NCBI RefSeq assembly: GCF_051400755.1
Contig: NZ_JBLFFL010000001.1
Span: 620,001 to 684,000 of the forward strand
Source: Parapedobacter sp051400755
GTDB taxonomy: Bacteria; Bacteroidota; Bacteroidia; Sphingobacteriales; Sphingobacteriaceae
DNA length: 64,000 nt
Direction: 5' to 3'
The position numbers were made by a program, and so were the translations under genes. The notes below the pieces were generated by a model, which worked only from the letters and a program-made list of their open reading frames with translations, was not told the origin of the DNA and made no database searches. This document shows, in pieces, positions 51,809 through 62,600 of the stretch (positions are counted from its first letter, which is position 1; every line of letters starts with the position of its first letter).

Positions 51809-53074
51809 TTACTGATTTTCCCAAATTTCTTTGATGGTATTTTCCTGGCTTTTACCCGTTGGGCAATTCGGACTTTGTGTATTTGCCCGATAACGGTTAG
51901 TTTCCGCGCCGGTGATGATACGGCTTCCCGGCATCTGTAAAAACCCATTGGGATCGGTTTGTCTCACCCATTGATGTGCATAATGAAGAAATTCATTGCG
52001 GTATTCCTCGGGTTGCCTGAAAAACCAGGTAATCTCGTCGTAACCCCAGGCGTAGTGATCTTTCCAATTGGGTTCGTCACGGTGCTTACTGATGCCGAAA
52101 TTATCAAATTCAACGAGATACACACTATGGTCACAACTCCACCCACTGGGTGTAATACCCCCAGTCGTCTTCCGATAGATCCCATCGTAGTATCCCACCT
52201 CCAATTGCACTTTTTGCGGCTCATCGATGATTTCCTTCAGCCGGAGCGGGAACGACACATAGTCAAATAGCAGCTTTCCATCCACAGCCATCCCGCCATT
52301 GGGCAAATGTGAATCGCAGATGACCGTGCCACGGCGGGCAACGGTCAATGCAGCTGACCGCACTTTTTCCAATAGTTCTTTCCACGCCGCGGCACCTGCT
52401 TCGCCACCAGCCATCGACATCAGTTGAGCTTGCCCGAAATGGATGGCCTCGATACCGATTTCCATATACCGCCGTGCAAGGTAATAGAAAAACATTTTTG
52501 TTTCCGTTTGCGTAATATCCGGTACGCTACTGCCCTTGCGCCAATGGTCTACCAATCGTCCTTCGTTGTTAAGCATGGCTTCATAGACAAAGTTCCGTTT
52601 TTCGACAGGCAGACCAAACGCTTCAAATACCCATGCTGGTATCGCCACATCGTTTACCTTCTCCGTAACAATTTCAAATACACATGCTTGAAATACCATA
52701 GTATGATCAACGGCATGCAGGACCTCCATGGCTTGTTTAGCGTTATCCCAGAAAGTGGGCATGAGGAGAAAATTTTCCTTACCCCATGAATAGATAGCCC
52801 GGCCAATGAATTTTGCCCCGATGTTTCTGAGCATTCGAACGTCATCTTCCTTATCAGGATAAGGACCATCGTTGTAACATCCCTCGCTGTTTAGAAACTC
52901 CGCTTGCGTAATGCTCCTGCTGAGGTAGTTCTCCAATACAGGTTTTGATATCACGCCATCGGCGAAATGATAAGAAGGGGTCGTGCTTGAAGATAACGTT
53001 TGTGCATAGCTCTGCGGGAGCAATGCAATCGTGAAAAGAACCAGTCCGATAACGATTAATTTTTGTTTAGCCAT
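51809..53074 (-). CDS. Secreted protein of unknown family, putative TIM-barrel hydrolase
   Basis: A 421-residue exported protein (signal KLIVIGLVLFTIALLPQSYA). It has the look of a TIM barrel (RMLRNIGAKFIGRAIYSWGK, YMEIGIEAIHFGQAQLMSMA, VICDSHLPNGGMAVDGKLLF, YAWGYDEITWFFRQPEEY). Several acidic residues are at strand ends, and a Trp/Tyr-rich segment suits carbohydrate binding. I do not recognise the family. It is embedded in an alpha-mannan type locus between GH92 and a beta-helix gene, so a glycan-related role is likely. Confidence 0.7.
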   Translation of the reverse strand: MAKQKLIVIGLVLFTIALLPQSYAQTLSSSTTPSYHFADGVISKPVLENYLSRSITQAEFLNSEGCYNDGPYPDKEDDVRMLRNIGAKFIGRAIYSWGKENFLLMPTFWDNAKQAMEVLHAVDHTMVFQACVFEIVTEKVNDVAIPAWVFEAFGLPVEKRNFVYEAMLNNEGRLVDHWRKGSSVPDITQTETKMFFYYLARRYMEIGIEAIHFGQAQLMSMAGGEAGAAAWKELLEKVRSAALTVARRGTVICDSHLPNGGMAVDGKLLFDYVSFPLRLKEIIDEPQKVQLEVGYYDGIYRKTTGGITPSGWSCDHSVYLVEFDNFGISKHRDEPNWKDHYAWGYDEITWFFRQPEEYRNEFLHYAHQWVRQTDPNGFLQMPGSRIITGAETNRYRANTQSPNCPTGKSQENTIKEIWENQ

Positions 53075-53088
53075 GGTTATGATGTTAA

Positions 53089-55359
53089 TTAGTTGGTTCC
53101 GGCAATGCCCCATGATCTATTGGGCTTATCGCCCATTTCGAACTCAAGGGTACCCCCGTTGGTCAAATCATCATGTGAAAACCAAGGGGTATCCAATACC
53201 TTTCCGTTCAGTTTAGCCCCTTGAATGTATTTATTGATTTCCGACGCATCGGGTGCAATTACTTCAAACACTTTGCCATTGGGAAGATTAATTCGGGCAT
53301 GTTTAAATACCGGGCTCCCTATGGAGTAGATGGGGCTTCCCGGTGTAACGGGGTAAAATCCTAATTTAGAGAACACAACAAATGACGACATCCCACCACC
53401 ATCTTCATCTCCCGGTACGCCCATCAAATCATTCCGAAACCATTGCTTGAGCAATATGCGAATCCGTTTCTGCGTTTTCCACGGCTGCCCAGCGTAGTTG
53501 TACAGGTAAGGGATGTGGAGTGAGGGCTCATTGGCCATAGAAAATTGACCCACATTGCCGGTATGGTCAGGGAGCTGCGCATAAAATTCAGACTTCGATT
53601 TACCCAATGGCTGATTAAACATATCATCCAGGTTTTTAACGAAGGCTTCCTTTCCCCCCATCAATTGGATAAGGTCTGGGATATTATGCTGCACGTCCCA
53701 GCGGTAAACCCAAGCGTTATTTTCTCCATAGTATCCTCGGGCTCCCTGCCCGCCCGAGAACACGTAATCAAACGGCTCTATAAACGCGCCTTCGGCATCC
53801 TTGGGGTGGAAAAAATGGGTTTCGGGATGGAAAAGATTACGGTAATTAACGGATTGTTTTAGAAAAAATTCATATTCATCGTCCTTTCCAAGCGCCTTAG
53901 CCAACTGAGCGAGGCACCAGGTGTCATAAGACGTGCCCAACGTCACCGCTACCGGTTGCCGCCTTTCAAACCCATTTACCTCTGGGATGTTTTCCTGCTC
54001 CCCGTCTTTCAAGGCGGGGATATACCCATGTTCTTTGTAGAACCGATCGAGTTCGCCTGCCGGTGCGCCCGACCATGGTGCCAGTGTCTTCTCGGTAATT
54101 GCTAGCTTAGCTGCCTCATAAGCCTTTTCCAGATCAAATCCTTTCAGTCCTTTTACATGTGCATCCAATAGGGTTGCCACACCATGGTTGGAATTCATCC
54201 TACGGCTATCCCCATTGATCTCGGGAAAGGTGGGTAACCAAAAATGCTCCATCTGGCTCGCCATCGTGACAAATGAATGCAAAATGTGTTCTTCCTTTTG
54301 AGTGTCAATCAATACATTGAGCGGATGATGGGCACGATAGGAATCCCAGACCCAATCGTCTGTATAAAAAGGTATCCCGTTGTCGTCATGAACCGTGCCG
54401 TCAAAAGCACTGAAATACCGGCCATCCTCAGATATACTTACCGGGCGCTCAAACGTCCGATATAGCGACGTGTAAAAAACAGCTGCGTCATTTGCCGTTG
54501 CCCCTGATACTTCAATTTTTCCAAGGGCTTCATTCCACTTCTTTTTGCCGGCTTCTTTCAATGAAGCCAAGTCGTAATCGGCTATTTCACGTTGGAGATT
54601 CTTTTTGGCCTGCTCTGCGTCGATGAATGAAATACCGTATTTCAAACGTAGTTGCTTGGTTTCTGCTGGATACTGAAGCACCACACACGCATTCCGCCCT
54701 TCGGCCGCGGTTCCGATAACTAATTGCCCCTTAGCTAAAATGCTGGTACCGGTGGGGGCCAACTCAGGTTCCAAGTACAGGTAAACATTGGTATGGTTAC
54801 CGATGCTTTGATGGCCCGAAAGAGCCTTCCCGTCCCATTTTAATGATCCGTTTCCGGAATTTACCATTATAAAGGCAGGCTTGTCTTGTTCAAAATCCAA
54901 TTGGTACAACGCAGATTGGTGTGATGGTGCAAAAGCTACTTCAATCTGCTCTTCATCTAAATAAACCGAATATGAATAAGGTTTGATTTCTTCCTGGTCA
55001 TAACTATATGACATCACGGGCCGAAGCTCCGCTACATCTCTCTGAAAGGGACTGAGGTTGAAAGCCGAACTGCCCCGATGGCTCGTTACAACGAGTGGAA
55101 GCCCCCTTAGGCGGTCGCCAGTGAAATCAATGCGCTCCGGATAAACTCGCAGGAAGCTATTCGGAAGATGAATTGTCGGATAAGTGGGGACAAGCAAGTG
55201 GCTGATATTACCCATATAGGGATTTACATAATCCACCGGGCTTCTTTTTGGTTCATCCGTGTTACTACATCCGCTCAACCCGGCTATCGATGCAGCGGCT
55301 ATGCCCGCATAGCAAATAAATGTACTTGTTTTGTTCTTGATTGTTTTAGTAGCTATCAT
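53089..55359 (-). CDS. GH92 family alpha-mannosidase lipoprotein
   Basis: A 756-residue lipoprotein (IAGLSGCSNTD). GH92 architecture: an N-terminal beta sandwich (DYVNPYMGNISHLLVPTYPT) and an (alpha/alpha)6 domain with DWVWDSYRAHHPLN, SGGQGARGYYGENNAWVYRW, DHTGNVGQFSMANEPSLHIP and GVPGDEDGGGMSSFVVFSKL. These carry the calcium-binding and catalytic acidic residues. GH92 enzymes are exo-acting alpha-mannosidases (often 1,2-linked). The lipid anchor suggests a surface or periplasmic location. It precedes the unknown gene by 14 bp. Confidence 0.92.
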   Translation of the reverse strand: MIATKTIKNKTSTFICYAGIAAASIAGLSGCSNTDEPKRSPVDYVNPYMGNISHLLVPTYPTIHLPNSFLRVYPERIDFTGDRLRGLPLVVTSHRGSSAFNLSPFQRDVAELRPVMSYSYDQEEIKPYSYSVYLDEEQIEVAFAPSHQSALYQLDFEQDKPAFIMVNSGNGSLKWDGKALSGHQSIGNHTNVYLYLEPELAPTGTSILAKGQLVIGTAAEGRNACVVLQYPAETKQLRLKYGISFIDAEQAKKNLQREIADYDLASLKEAGKKKWNEALGKIEVSGATANDAAVFYTSLYRTFERPVSISEDGRYFSAFDGTVHDDNGIPFYTDDWVWDSYRAHHPLNVLIDTQKEEHILHSFVTMASQMEHFWLPTFPEINGDSRRMNSNHGVATLLDAHVKGLKGFDLEKAYEAAKLAITEKTLAPWSGAPAGELDRFYKEHGYIPALKDGEQENIPEVNGFERRQPVAVTLGTSYDTWCLAQLAKALGKDDEYEFFLKQSVNYRNLFHPETHFFHPKDAEGAFIEPFDYVFSGGQGARGYYGENNAWVYRWDVQHNIPDLIQLMGGKEAFVKNLDDMFNQPLGKSKSEFYAQLPDHTGNVGQFSMANEPSLHIPYLYNYAGQPWKTQKRIRILLKQWFRNDLMGVPGDEDGGGMSSFVVFSKLGFYPVTPGSPIYSIGSPVFKHARINLPNGKVFEVIAPDASEINKYIQGAKLNGKVLDTPWFSHDDLTNGGTLEFEMGDKPNRSWGIAGTN

Positions 55360-55398
55360 ATTATGGTATTAATTACTTATCTCAAAGCGCAACAGCGA

Positions 55399-56730
55399 TT
55401 ATCGGTTCGGTTTAGTGGAGCTGTAACCTGATTCCCCGTGGAACCAATTGGCTGCCTGGCCAGTCAGCCAGAGGTAATGATCCGTTTCCAAATCCTGCTC
55501 AATGCCCATAAACTGGAGATGCGCGTTAAGTGGCACCTCGTTCTCGCGTGCACATTTAAAAATGGCAGTCCCCTCATCCACTTCATCAAACATGGCAACA
55601 TACAGGGATTCTGCCCCGGCCCCTTTGGCCCCGGCTACCTGCTTCCACAGGAAATCTCCTTTTAACCGCGGGATTGAATTATATTGTGATGGGTCATTGT
55701 GCATATTGCCCCAGCTGAATCCCGGGAATACCAGCGGGACATAATCCACACCGTTCTGCTTGCACCACATCAAATCCGTGACCATCGTGCCCGCCGCGTT
55801 GTTGTAGCCATCGTTATCGTATCGCCCGACTGCCCAGGGCATGATGATATCTACTTTTTTGATCAGTTCTAGTAACGCAGGATCATGCTCGGCATCGCGG
55901 TCCAACGTACGCCAATAATAAGGTACGCCGAGCATGATGGACACTTTATTAGAAGGACCTTTTAGCCGATCGACCAAACGGCTTACGTCGCTGATGGAGT
56001 ATTGTCGGTTATCATTGAATCCCACACCCCATATCGTGACAAGGGGCTTGCCGTTGTGCCGGAGATAGGTGGGATGCTCGAAATTATTAAACAGATCAAA
56101 TGTTTGTTGCAATTCATTCCAATCCTGCTCCAAATACGCGACATCCTCACTGTTCGAACCGCTGAGGTCATACATCACGCTGATGGCCCGCTCGTATTTC
56201 CTCGCGGCTTTCAAGGCATTGGCCAACACCTGATTAAAATGTCTTTTTCCTGCTGCATTGGATGGCTTGATCTCCCCCACAAACCGTTGCATATGCACGC
56301 CGTCCAATCCGTATTCTTTCATCCATTTGAGGTGGAGGTCTACACTCTCTTCGTCATAGGGGCTGTACAGGTATGCATCCGAGCCATCTGCATATTGGAA
56401 TGGCGACTTATAGGTTTTCGCATATTCGGATACATCCGGCCAAAAGTCAATGTTGGTGACACCAGGCCTAAACGTATTGTTGGGTCCTTGGTAATGATAC
56501 CAACCCCGGTTGGAGCCATCGCCTTCTGCGGCAAACCAGCCTTGGTATCCAGCCATGACCAGTCCGGTATATGAAGTGTATAAACATCCCGTTTCATCGT
56601 ATACAGCCTCGGGGACCTCTTCGGGTTCTTCTTTGGGAGGTTCGTTTATGGGATTACTTCCTTTTGAACAGCTCAAGGCAACTGCCAACACCAGCAAGAG
56701 GTACGTGCATTTTCCGGTTGCCATCATCAT
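55399..56730 (-). CDS. Glycoside hydrolase family 71/99-like lipoprotein (paralogue)
   Basis: A 443-residue lipoprotein (LAVALSCSKG, followed by a Pro/Glu-rich linker NPINEPPKEEPEEVPEAV). The catalytic barrel repeats the paralogue at 49270 closely: SYTGLVMAGYQGWFAAEG, DAYLYSPYDEESVDLHLKWM, EYGLDGVHMQRFVGE, YDLSGSNSED, WGVGFNDNRQ and AMFDEVDEGTAIFK. The start at 56730 is chosen as the Met nearest the signal; 56751 is possible. The surface-anchored copy may act first, and the soluble copy later. Confidence 0.87.
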   Translation of the reverse strand: MMMATGKCTYLLLVLAVALSCSKGSNPINEPPKEEPEEVPEAVYDETGCLYTSYTGLVMAGYQGWFAAEGDGSNRGWYHYQGPNNTFRPGVTNIDFWPDVSEYAKTYKSPFQYADGSDAYLYSPYDEESVDLHLKWMKEYGLDGVHMQRFVGEIKPSNAAGKRHFNQVLANALKAARKYERAISVMYDLSGSNSEDVAYLEQDWNELQQTFDLFNNFEHPTYLRHNGKPLVTIWGVGFNDNRQYSISDVSRLVDRLKGPSNKVSIMLGVPYYWRTLDRDAEHDPALLELIKKVDIIMPWAVGRYDNDGYNNAAGTMVTDLMWCKQNGVDYVPLVFPGFSWGNMHNDPSQYNSIPRLKGDFLWKQVAGAKGAGAESLYVAMFDEVDEGTAIFKCARENEVPLNAHLQFMGIEQDLETDHYLWLTGQAANWFHGESGYSSTKPNR

Positions 56731-56831
56731 GTTACATTTTTTTGTGCACATTCTGCATCAATTTAAATCACAAACCTACCCAAAACCACTAAAGACGGTG
56801 ATTTAGCCGCTGGCAGTCGTACTCGGCTATT

Positions 56832-56871
56832 AAAAAATGGTTGCCCATCGCAATAGCGACGGACAACCATT
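56832..56871 (-). terminator. Terminator after the susC-susD-DUF3823 genes
   Basis: A hairpin AATGGTTG...CAACCATT with an inner TCGC/GCGA pairing is followed on the minus strand by six T. It separates the transport genes from the enzyme genes. Confidence 0.75.
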
Positions 56872-56928
56872 AAAAACAATCAACTTCCCCATCGATTACC
56901 ATACCATTCAGACAATTAACTAAGCAGA

Positions 56929-57663
56929 TTATCTGGGAACGTCTACTTTAACAATGTCTGTATAGTTATATTTCCGATTTGCATCGTTCACATTAGCCCC
57001 CAAGCGGACATAATACGTATAACCCGCCTTTACAGGCAGCGGTCCGATGGTATAGACATCGCTAGTTTCGGAATCACCCACTTCATCCTGCCACGATTTG
57101 TTGATCTGTATCCGTTTATTGGAATACTCACCAATGTCAATGTTGTTGGTAGCGCCGCAGAACGTCGTCAGGCTTAGGAAAGGCTTAATCTCGACGAGAT
57201 TCGGCAGCCCCGTACGAATCGGAGCCTTAAGCCGGCACTTCAACGTTAAATTCAGCCCATCCAATGACGTTTCAAAATCGATCAATTGCAGATACGGTGT
57301 AACGATGAAATCCTGTTCCGTAACACCATTAAAGGCGACATTTTTTACGGTATCCGTAACCGGCCAGAAAGGACCGCCATACGGAAGCATATCGTAGGTT
57401 CCGGCAAACAGTTTACTGTTGTTGTAGGAGCCGTCCTGTTTTACCGACAAATTTTGGTTGGTCGGCTCGGAGGCTGTCCAGCTCCGTTCCCAGATACGTA
57501 TGCTCCAGTCATCTTGCGATGAAAGTAAATTCTCGCCCGTATATGAATCGATGACGCGTCCGTGGACACGCACACTCGGAGCATCCCAGTTGTCGGCCTT
57601 GTAACAGGAGGTAACCGACAAAAGACTTACGCCTAAAATTGAATATATGATTAACTTCTTCAT
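56929..57663 (-). CDS. DUF3823 domain lipoprotein (SusE-like position)
   Basis: A 244-residue lipoprotein (LLSVTSCYKADN). It begins with a carboxypeptidase-like beta domain (VRVHGRVIDSYTGENLLSSQ) and an extended C-terminal beta domain (AGYTYYVRLGANVNDANRKY) as in the DUF3823 family, usually found right after SusD. It probably extends the surface glycan-binding apparatus. It follows susD by 22 bp. Confidence 0.85.
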   Translation of the reverse strand: MKKLIIYSILGVSLLSVTSCYKADNWDAPSVRVHGRVIDSYTGENLLSSQDDWSIRIWERSWTASEPTNQNLSVKQDGSYNNSKLFAGTYDMLPYGGPFWPVTDTVKNVAFNGVTEQDFIVTPYLQLIDFETSLDGLNLTLKCRLKAPIRTGLPNLVEIKPFLSLTTFCGATNNIDIGEYSNKRIQINKSWQDEVGDSETSDVYTIGPLPVKAGYTYYVRLGANVNDANRKYNYTDIVKVDVPR

Positions 57664-57685
57664 AATACTTGTATCAACACGTTAA

Positions 57686-59623
57686 CTAATAAAGCGGATT
57701 CTGTGGCAGCAAGTCATTGTTCTTGCCAATTTCACCCCAAGGAATCGGTTCATAATAACAACTCTTGGAGGCATTCCATTGGCGGTTAAACCGGTTGTCT
57801 TCGTCGAGGTAAATGTATTTCCCTTCGTCGGCCACGTAATAACAGCTCAGTAGCCGTTGCCGGAAATTGTTTAGGATCTGGTCGGCCGTCCGCCAGCGGC
57901 GAATATCCCACCACCAGTGGTTTTCAGCATACAGCTCACGTTGGCGCTCGTCGCGGATGAACTGCAGCGATTTTTCGAGCGAGTAGGTGTAGTTCGCCTT
58001 GTTGATGGTACCGATGTTGGTCATCGTCATATCGATCGCCGGACGGACCACTCTGGCGCCAGCACGGTCGCGGACCATCGCGACATAATCAAACGCCTCA
58101 TCGCGTCTACCCAATTCATACAGCGCCTCTGCAGTATTGAGGTAAACCTCACCCAAACGGAAAACCACCCAAGACTGATCACTTCTATAGTCCCGGACAT
58201 CAGCGGTCGGCATATCGGGATTGATGTATTTACGGATAAACGCCGACCCGAACGCATTATTTTCGCCGCCTTGATCCTCGAAATTCCCATGTGCACCAGT
58301 AATGGTATAGGTCACGCCGTCGATTTCGGTAGTCCAGCCCTTACCGCCCAGAATACGGTTGCCGTTGCTGTTGATCGGTGCCGAATTCACACCGCGTTGG
58401 ATATCAGTGGCCACACCGTCGAATGTCCGGTAGATACCCCGCTGGATGCTGAACGTTTTTCCCCGCAACTCATCCCCGTCCAAGTACATGGTACCGAGCG
58501 CCCGGGGTTCCATTCCCTCACGGATGTCACTGCTGTTGTCAAAGCGAACGGGGGTTCCGTCCGGGTTGGTATAGGCCGGCATGTCGTACAATTCCATGAA
58601 GTCGAGTGGCACGAAGCTTTCTGCACCGACAAAGGAGGACATATCGGGTGCCGGAGACATCAACGCGTCGTAATTATGCTGCAACGAGTTGCCACGCGGC
58701 GAGTTCCTATCGTATTCTTTGACAAAGATGGTTTCCGGCGAACTGGGGTCAAGGAACAGGCTGGCAAAATTGGCTGCCTTGTCTGCATGTTTGTTATACA
58801 GGGAAAAAGGACCCGTTTCAATCAGTTTCCCGGCTGCCACCGCATATTCGAAGAACTCGTTGGCTTGTGAAGGTTCCATGCCTGCCAAGCCTTGTTGTGC
58901 CGCCAATTCCGTGGCCTTAAATCCCAGCGATTCCGAATATTTTGCAATAGATCCCGCATACAACATTGCGCGAGACATTAATGCCGCCGCAACGTATTTG
59001 TTCGCACGCCCCGTTTCTTTTGTATCACCCGACAGGTTATCCATCGCGAACTGCAGATCGTCGTGAATGAATTTCCACGTATCGTATTCGGTATTACGCG
59101 ATACGTTCAATACTTCGGGGCCGGCCAGCGGATCCTGGACTTCTGTCACGATCGGAACCCCACCGTAACGTTTCGCCAACCCGAAGTAGAAATACGCCCG
59201 CAGGAAATGGGCTTCGCCCAGCAACTTATTATAAATCGTCTCGTCGGGGAACTTTCCCTTATAGTTCGGGAAACTTTGAATAAAGTTATTCACTTCACGG
59301 ATGCGGTCGTACGGCCAGTAGCCGAACCCATCGTTATCGACACTGATCCAGGTATTGAAATACTCGCCGCTCATGGCACCCTGGCTGTTTTTCTCCGTTT
59401 GCCAGTCGGCCCTATGGTAGCCGTTGTTCGCGTAATACTGAAAATCCTCAATGGGCAGCCAATTGTAAAGCCCGGTGAAGTACATCTTTACGCCGTACTC
59501 GGTCCCGAAAAGTTCCGGTTCACCCATGATCCCTTTCGGCTCCAGGTCCAATTGCCGGCATTGGGAGAAAACGAGCGCACCTAACAGTGCAATATATGCT
59601 AACAATCTCTTTTTCATCTTCAT
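57686..59623 (-). CDS. susD: SusD/RagB family outer membrane lipoprotein
   Basis: A 645-residue lipoprotein (ALVFSQCRQLDLEPKG). TPR-like segments are visible (YNKLLGEAHFLRAYFYFGLA and RLGEVYLNTAEALYELGRRD) and the C terminus ends YEPIPWGEIGKNNDLLPQNP as in other family members. It binds the glycan at the surface and delivers it to SusC. It lies 6 bp after susC. Confidence 0.95.
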   Translation of the reverse strand: MKMKKRLLAYIALLGALVFSQCRQLDLEPKGIMGEPELFGTEYGVKMYFTGLYNWLPIEDFQYYANNGYHRADWQTEKNSQGAMSGEYFNTWISVDNDGFGYWPYDRIREVNNFIQSFPNYKGKFPDETIYNKLLGEAHFLRAYFYFGLAKRYGGVPIVTEVQDPLAGPEVLNVSRNTEYDTWKFIHDDLQFAMDNLSGDTKETGRANKYVAAALMSRAMLYAGSIAKYSESLGFKATELAAQQGLAGMEPSQANEFFEYAVAAGKLIETGPFSLYNKHADKAANFASLFLDPSSPETIFVKEYDRNSPRGNSLQHNYDALMSPAPDMSSFVGAESFVPLDFMELYDMPAYTNPDGTPVRFDNSSDIREGMEPRALGTMYLDGDELRGKTFSIQRGIYRTFDGVATDIQRGVNSAPINSNGNRILGGKGWTTEIDGVTYTITGAHGNFEDQGGENNAFGSAFIRKYINPDMPTADVRDYRSDQSWVVFRLGEVYLNTAEALYELGRRDEAFDYVAMVRDRAGARVVRPAIDMTMTNIGTINKANYTYSLEKSLQFIRDERQRELYAENHWWWDIRRWRTADQILNNFRQRLLSCYYVADEGKYIYLDEDNRFNRQWNASKSCYYEPIPWGEIGKNNDLLPQNPLY

Positions 59624-59629
59624 AATTTT

Positions 59630-62600
59630 TTAGAATTTAATGCTTGCACCAAACGTATACGTTTTGTTATTCGGATAATTGTACAAGTCAACGCCCCCCA
59701 CCCCAGGTTCGTCGTTTATCCGTTCACCCGGACGTTCCGGATCCATGTGTTCGAGGCCAGTAAATGTCAGCAGGTTATAGCCGCTGAAATAAACCCGTAG
59801 GTTTTTGATTCCTGCTTTCGATACCCAGCTGTCGGGCAGGGTATATCCCAGTTCAGTGGTTTTCAAACGCACGTAGGAAGCGTCCTGCACTCCGTTCGTT
59901 CCGGTACGCCGGCCGTCCCGTCCGGTTACCGGGAAATACCCGGGAATCCATTCGGTATTCGCATCGAAATAATCTGCCATCGGATCGACCGGACGCCAGC
60001 GGTCCATAAAAAATGCCAGCGTATTTTGTTCGCCAAAGGGCAGCGCTTCGACGAGCAACTCGTTATATTTCACGAAGACACCATGTACACCCTGGAAATC
60101 GAGCGCCAAGTCGATCCCTTTCCAGGAAGCTCCCAGCGAAAGGCCATAATTGAAAACCGGCAATCCGATAGAGGCGATAGGGTGATCGTCTTGACCATTA
60201 ATTACACCGTCTTCGTTCCAGTCGGTCAGCCACCAGTCGCCCGGCAACGCTCCCTGTCCTTGGGGAATGGAGAAGTTACGGATATCGGCGTAATTGGTGA
60301 ACATGCCACCTGATTCGTTGCCCCACCAAATATTGGTGTAACGGCCTGCGGTGCGGTTCCGCCAATAATCATACGAATTGCTGGCTGGTGTTTCGAGCCA
60401 ATTGGTTCGTTTTATTCTGGTAGCAGATAGTTGGCCTCCTACGTAATATGAAAGCTCATTGACCCGGCTACGGTAATCCAGCGAAACCTCATACCCGAAG
60501 TTTCGGTCGCCATTGAGGTTTTCCTGTGGCAAATTGGCCCCTACTGTACCAGGGATCACCTCACCGCTAGTAGCCAGCAGCCCGGTACGATCACGCTGGA
60601 ACACGTCGAACGTAGCATTCAGTTTGTTCTGCAGGAAACCTACATCCAAGCCTAGATTATACGATTTGATGTGATACCATGTTAAATTGGGATTTGGGAT
60701 GGGTTGCGTCGTCACGCCTCCTTGAAGGCCGCCACCGAACATCCATCCAACCGCGTTGGGGTCGAGGTTGTAACCCAGTGTCGGCGGATAGTTACCAGCT
60801 GCATTATCGTCACCCATCTCTCCATACGAAGCCCGGATTTTCAGGTCGCTTACAACCGGTACGTTGTCTTTCATGAAATTCTCTTCGCTGATGCGCCAAG
60901 CGCCAGAGAGCGAGGGGAAGAATCCAAAGCGCTTTCCTTCGGGGAAACGGGACGATCCATCATACCGGAATTTGAAGGCAAGCATGTATTTGCTTGCGTA
61001 GTTATAATCCAACTGGCCCACCATCGATTTACTGGACCGGTCGCCAATACCGCCACCTAATGCCTGCTGATTTATAGTACTTCCTGCAAACAGGTATTCC
61101 GAATCGACGTGCATCTCCCGGAAAGCGCTGAAACTATCCCAATTGCTGTAGGTTTCTTCGTAAAGCAGGAAGTTGTTAAAGTTATGCAAGCCAAAGGACT
61201 TGTTGTAAAACAATCCCAACTGCATGTTGGTGTTGTTGTTAACGTTGACCCCCCGAGTGACACTGGCCGGTGTACCTTTTTGAATGGGCGAATAGGTATC
61301 GCTATCCGGATTATACTGATAGACGGTGAACGTCCGGTGGTAGTTGTGGTAATCAGGTAAACTGACCGCATAATCATACGATCCTTTTGCTGACAGGCCA
61401 TCCACTCCCGGGATCTGATACTCCAGCTGCAAGGTTCCGTTAAACCGGCGATCCTTGTTGAGGTTGTACCCCACGTAGTCTGCGTCGGTCTGTACCATCG
61501 GATTCACACTTTCATTCAACAATTGGGTATTTCCATTGGGATACAGCGGGTTGTCGTTTGCATAGAAAGATGCATTTGGACGAGTCAACCACGTGTTTTT
61601 ATAAGCCGTCCAGTCGACTCCATTCGGTTTCGTGGTATTGAGCATGATCCCACCAAGGGACACCCGGGCTTTCAACCGCTTGGTAATCTGTGCATCGATA
61701 TTCGAACGCATGTTCCAACGATCGGAATTGTAATCGTCGCTTCGATAAGAACCGGACTGCTTTGAGTAACCGAGGTTAAAGAAATACTGTATTTTGTCGC
61801 TACCTCCATTTACACTCAGGTTATGTAGGGATTGGGGCGTCGTTTTCTTGAATACCTTGTCCATCCAGTTGTAGGAGGTCAATGTACCGTCCAGGTAAGG
61901 TTGGAATTGTTCCTCGGTTACAATGGGATTGCGTCGTACCATATAGTTGCCCCCGAAATCCTGCCAGTTTCTCTCGTTCCTTAACGTAAAATAATCAATA
62001 GCATTGGTTGTTTGCGGAACATTCAGAAACTGTTGCAGTGACGTGCTGGTACTAAACGTGATATCCACCTTACCGCCCATGTCCATACCGCTTTTGGTAG
62101 TAACCAAAATAACCCCGTTGGCCGCACGCAGACCATAGATTGCCGCGGTACCGTCTTTCAAGACCGAAACACTTTCAATTTCATCGCCGCTCATACGCGA
62201 AAAATAGTCTTTGTCTCTTGGAATCCCGTCGACCACGAACAACGGATCGCCCATCCCACGAATATCGATACGCGTACTGTAATCGCCCGGTGCGCTGCTT
62301 CGCTGTTGAACACGTACACCCGGCAATTTACCAGTCAGCATGTTTACGGCGTTTTCGTTTTTTGTACGAACCATATCTTGACCGCTAATCGATGAAACCG
62401 CACCGGTCAATGTTGCCTTGGTCGTTGTGGAATAACCGGTAACGACTACCTCGTCAAGCTCACTTGCGTCACCTTCCAGTTGAACAGTGATGGAGCTCCT
62501 GTTGCCTATCTGCTCAGTCAGTGTTGTTTTGCCCACGTAAGCAAACACAAGGGTTATCGCTTCGCCAGACACCTGGATTTGATATGCTCCACTTTCGTCG

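Noticed and set aside
59063..59584. Plus-strand open frame opposite susD
   Set aside because: Shadow of the SusD gene with no independent support.
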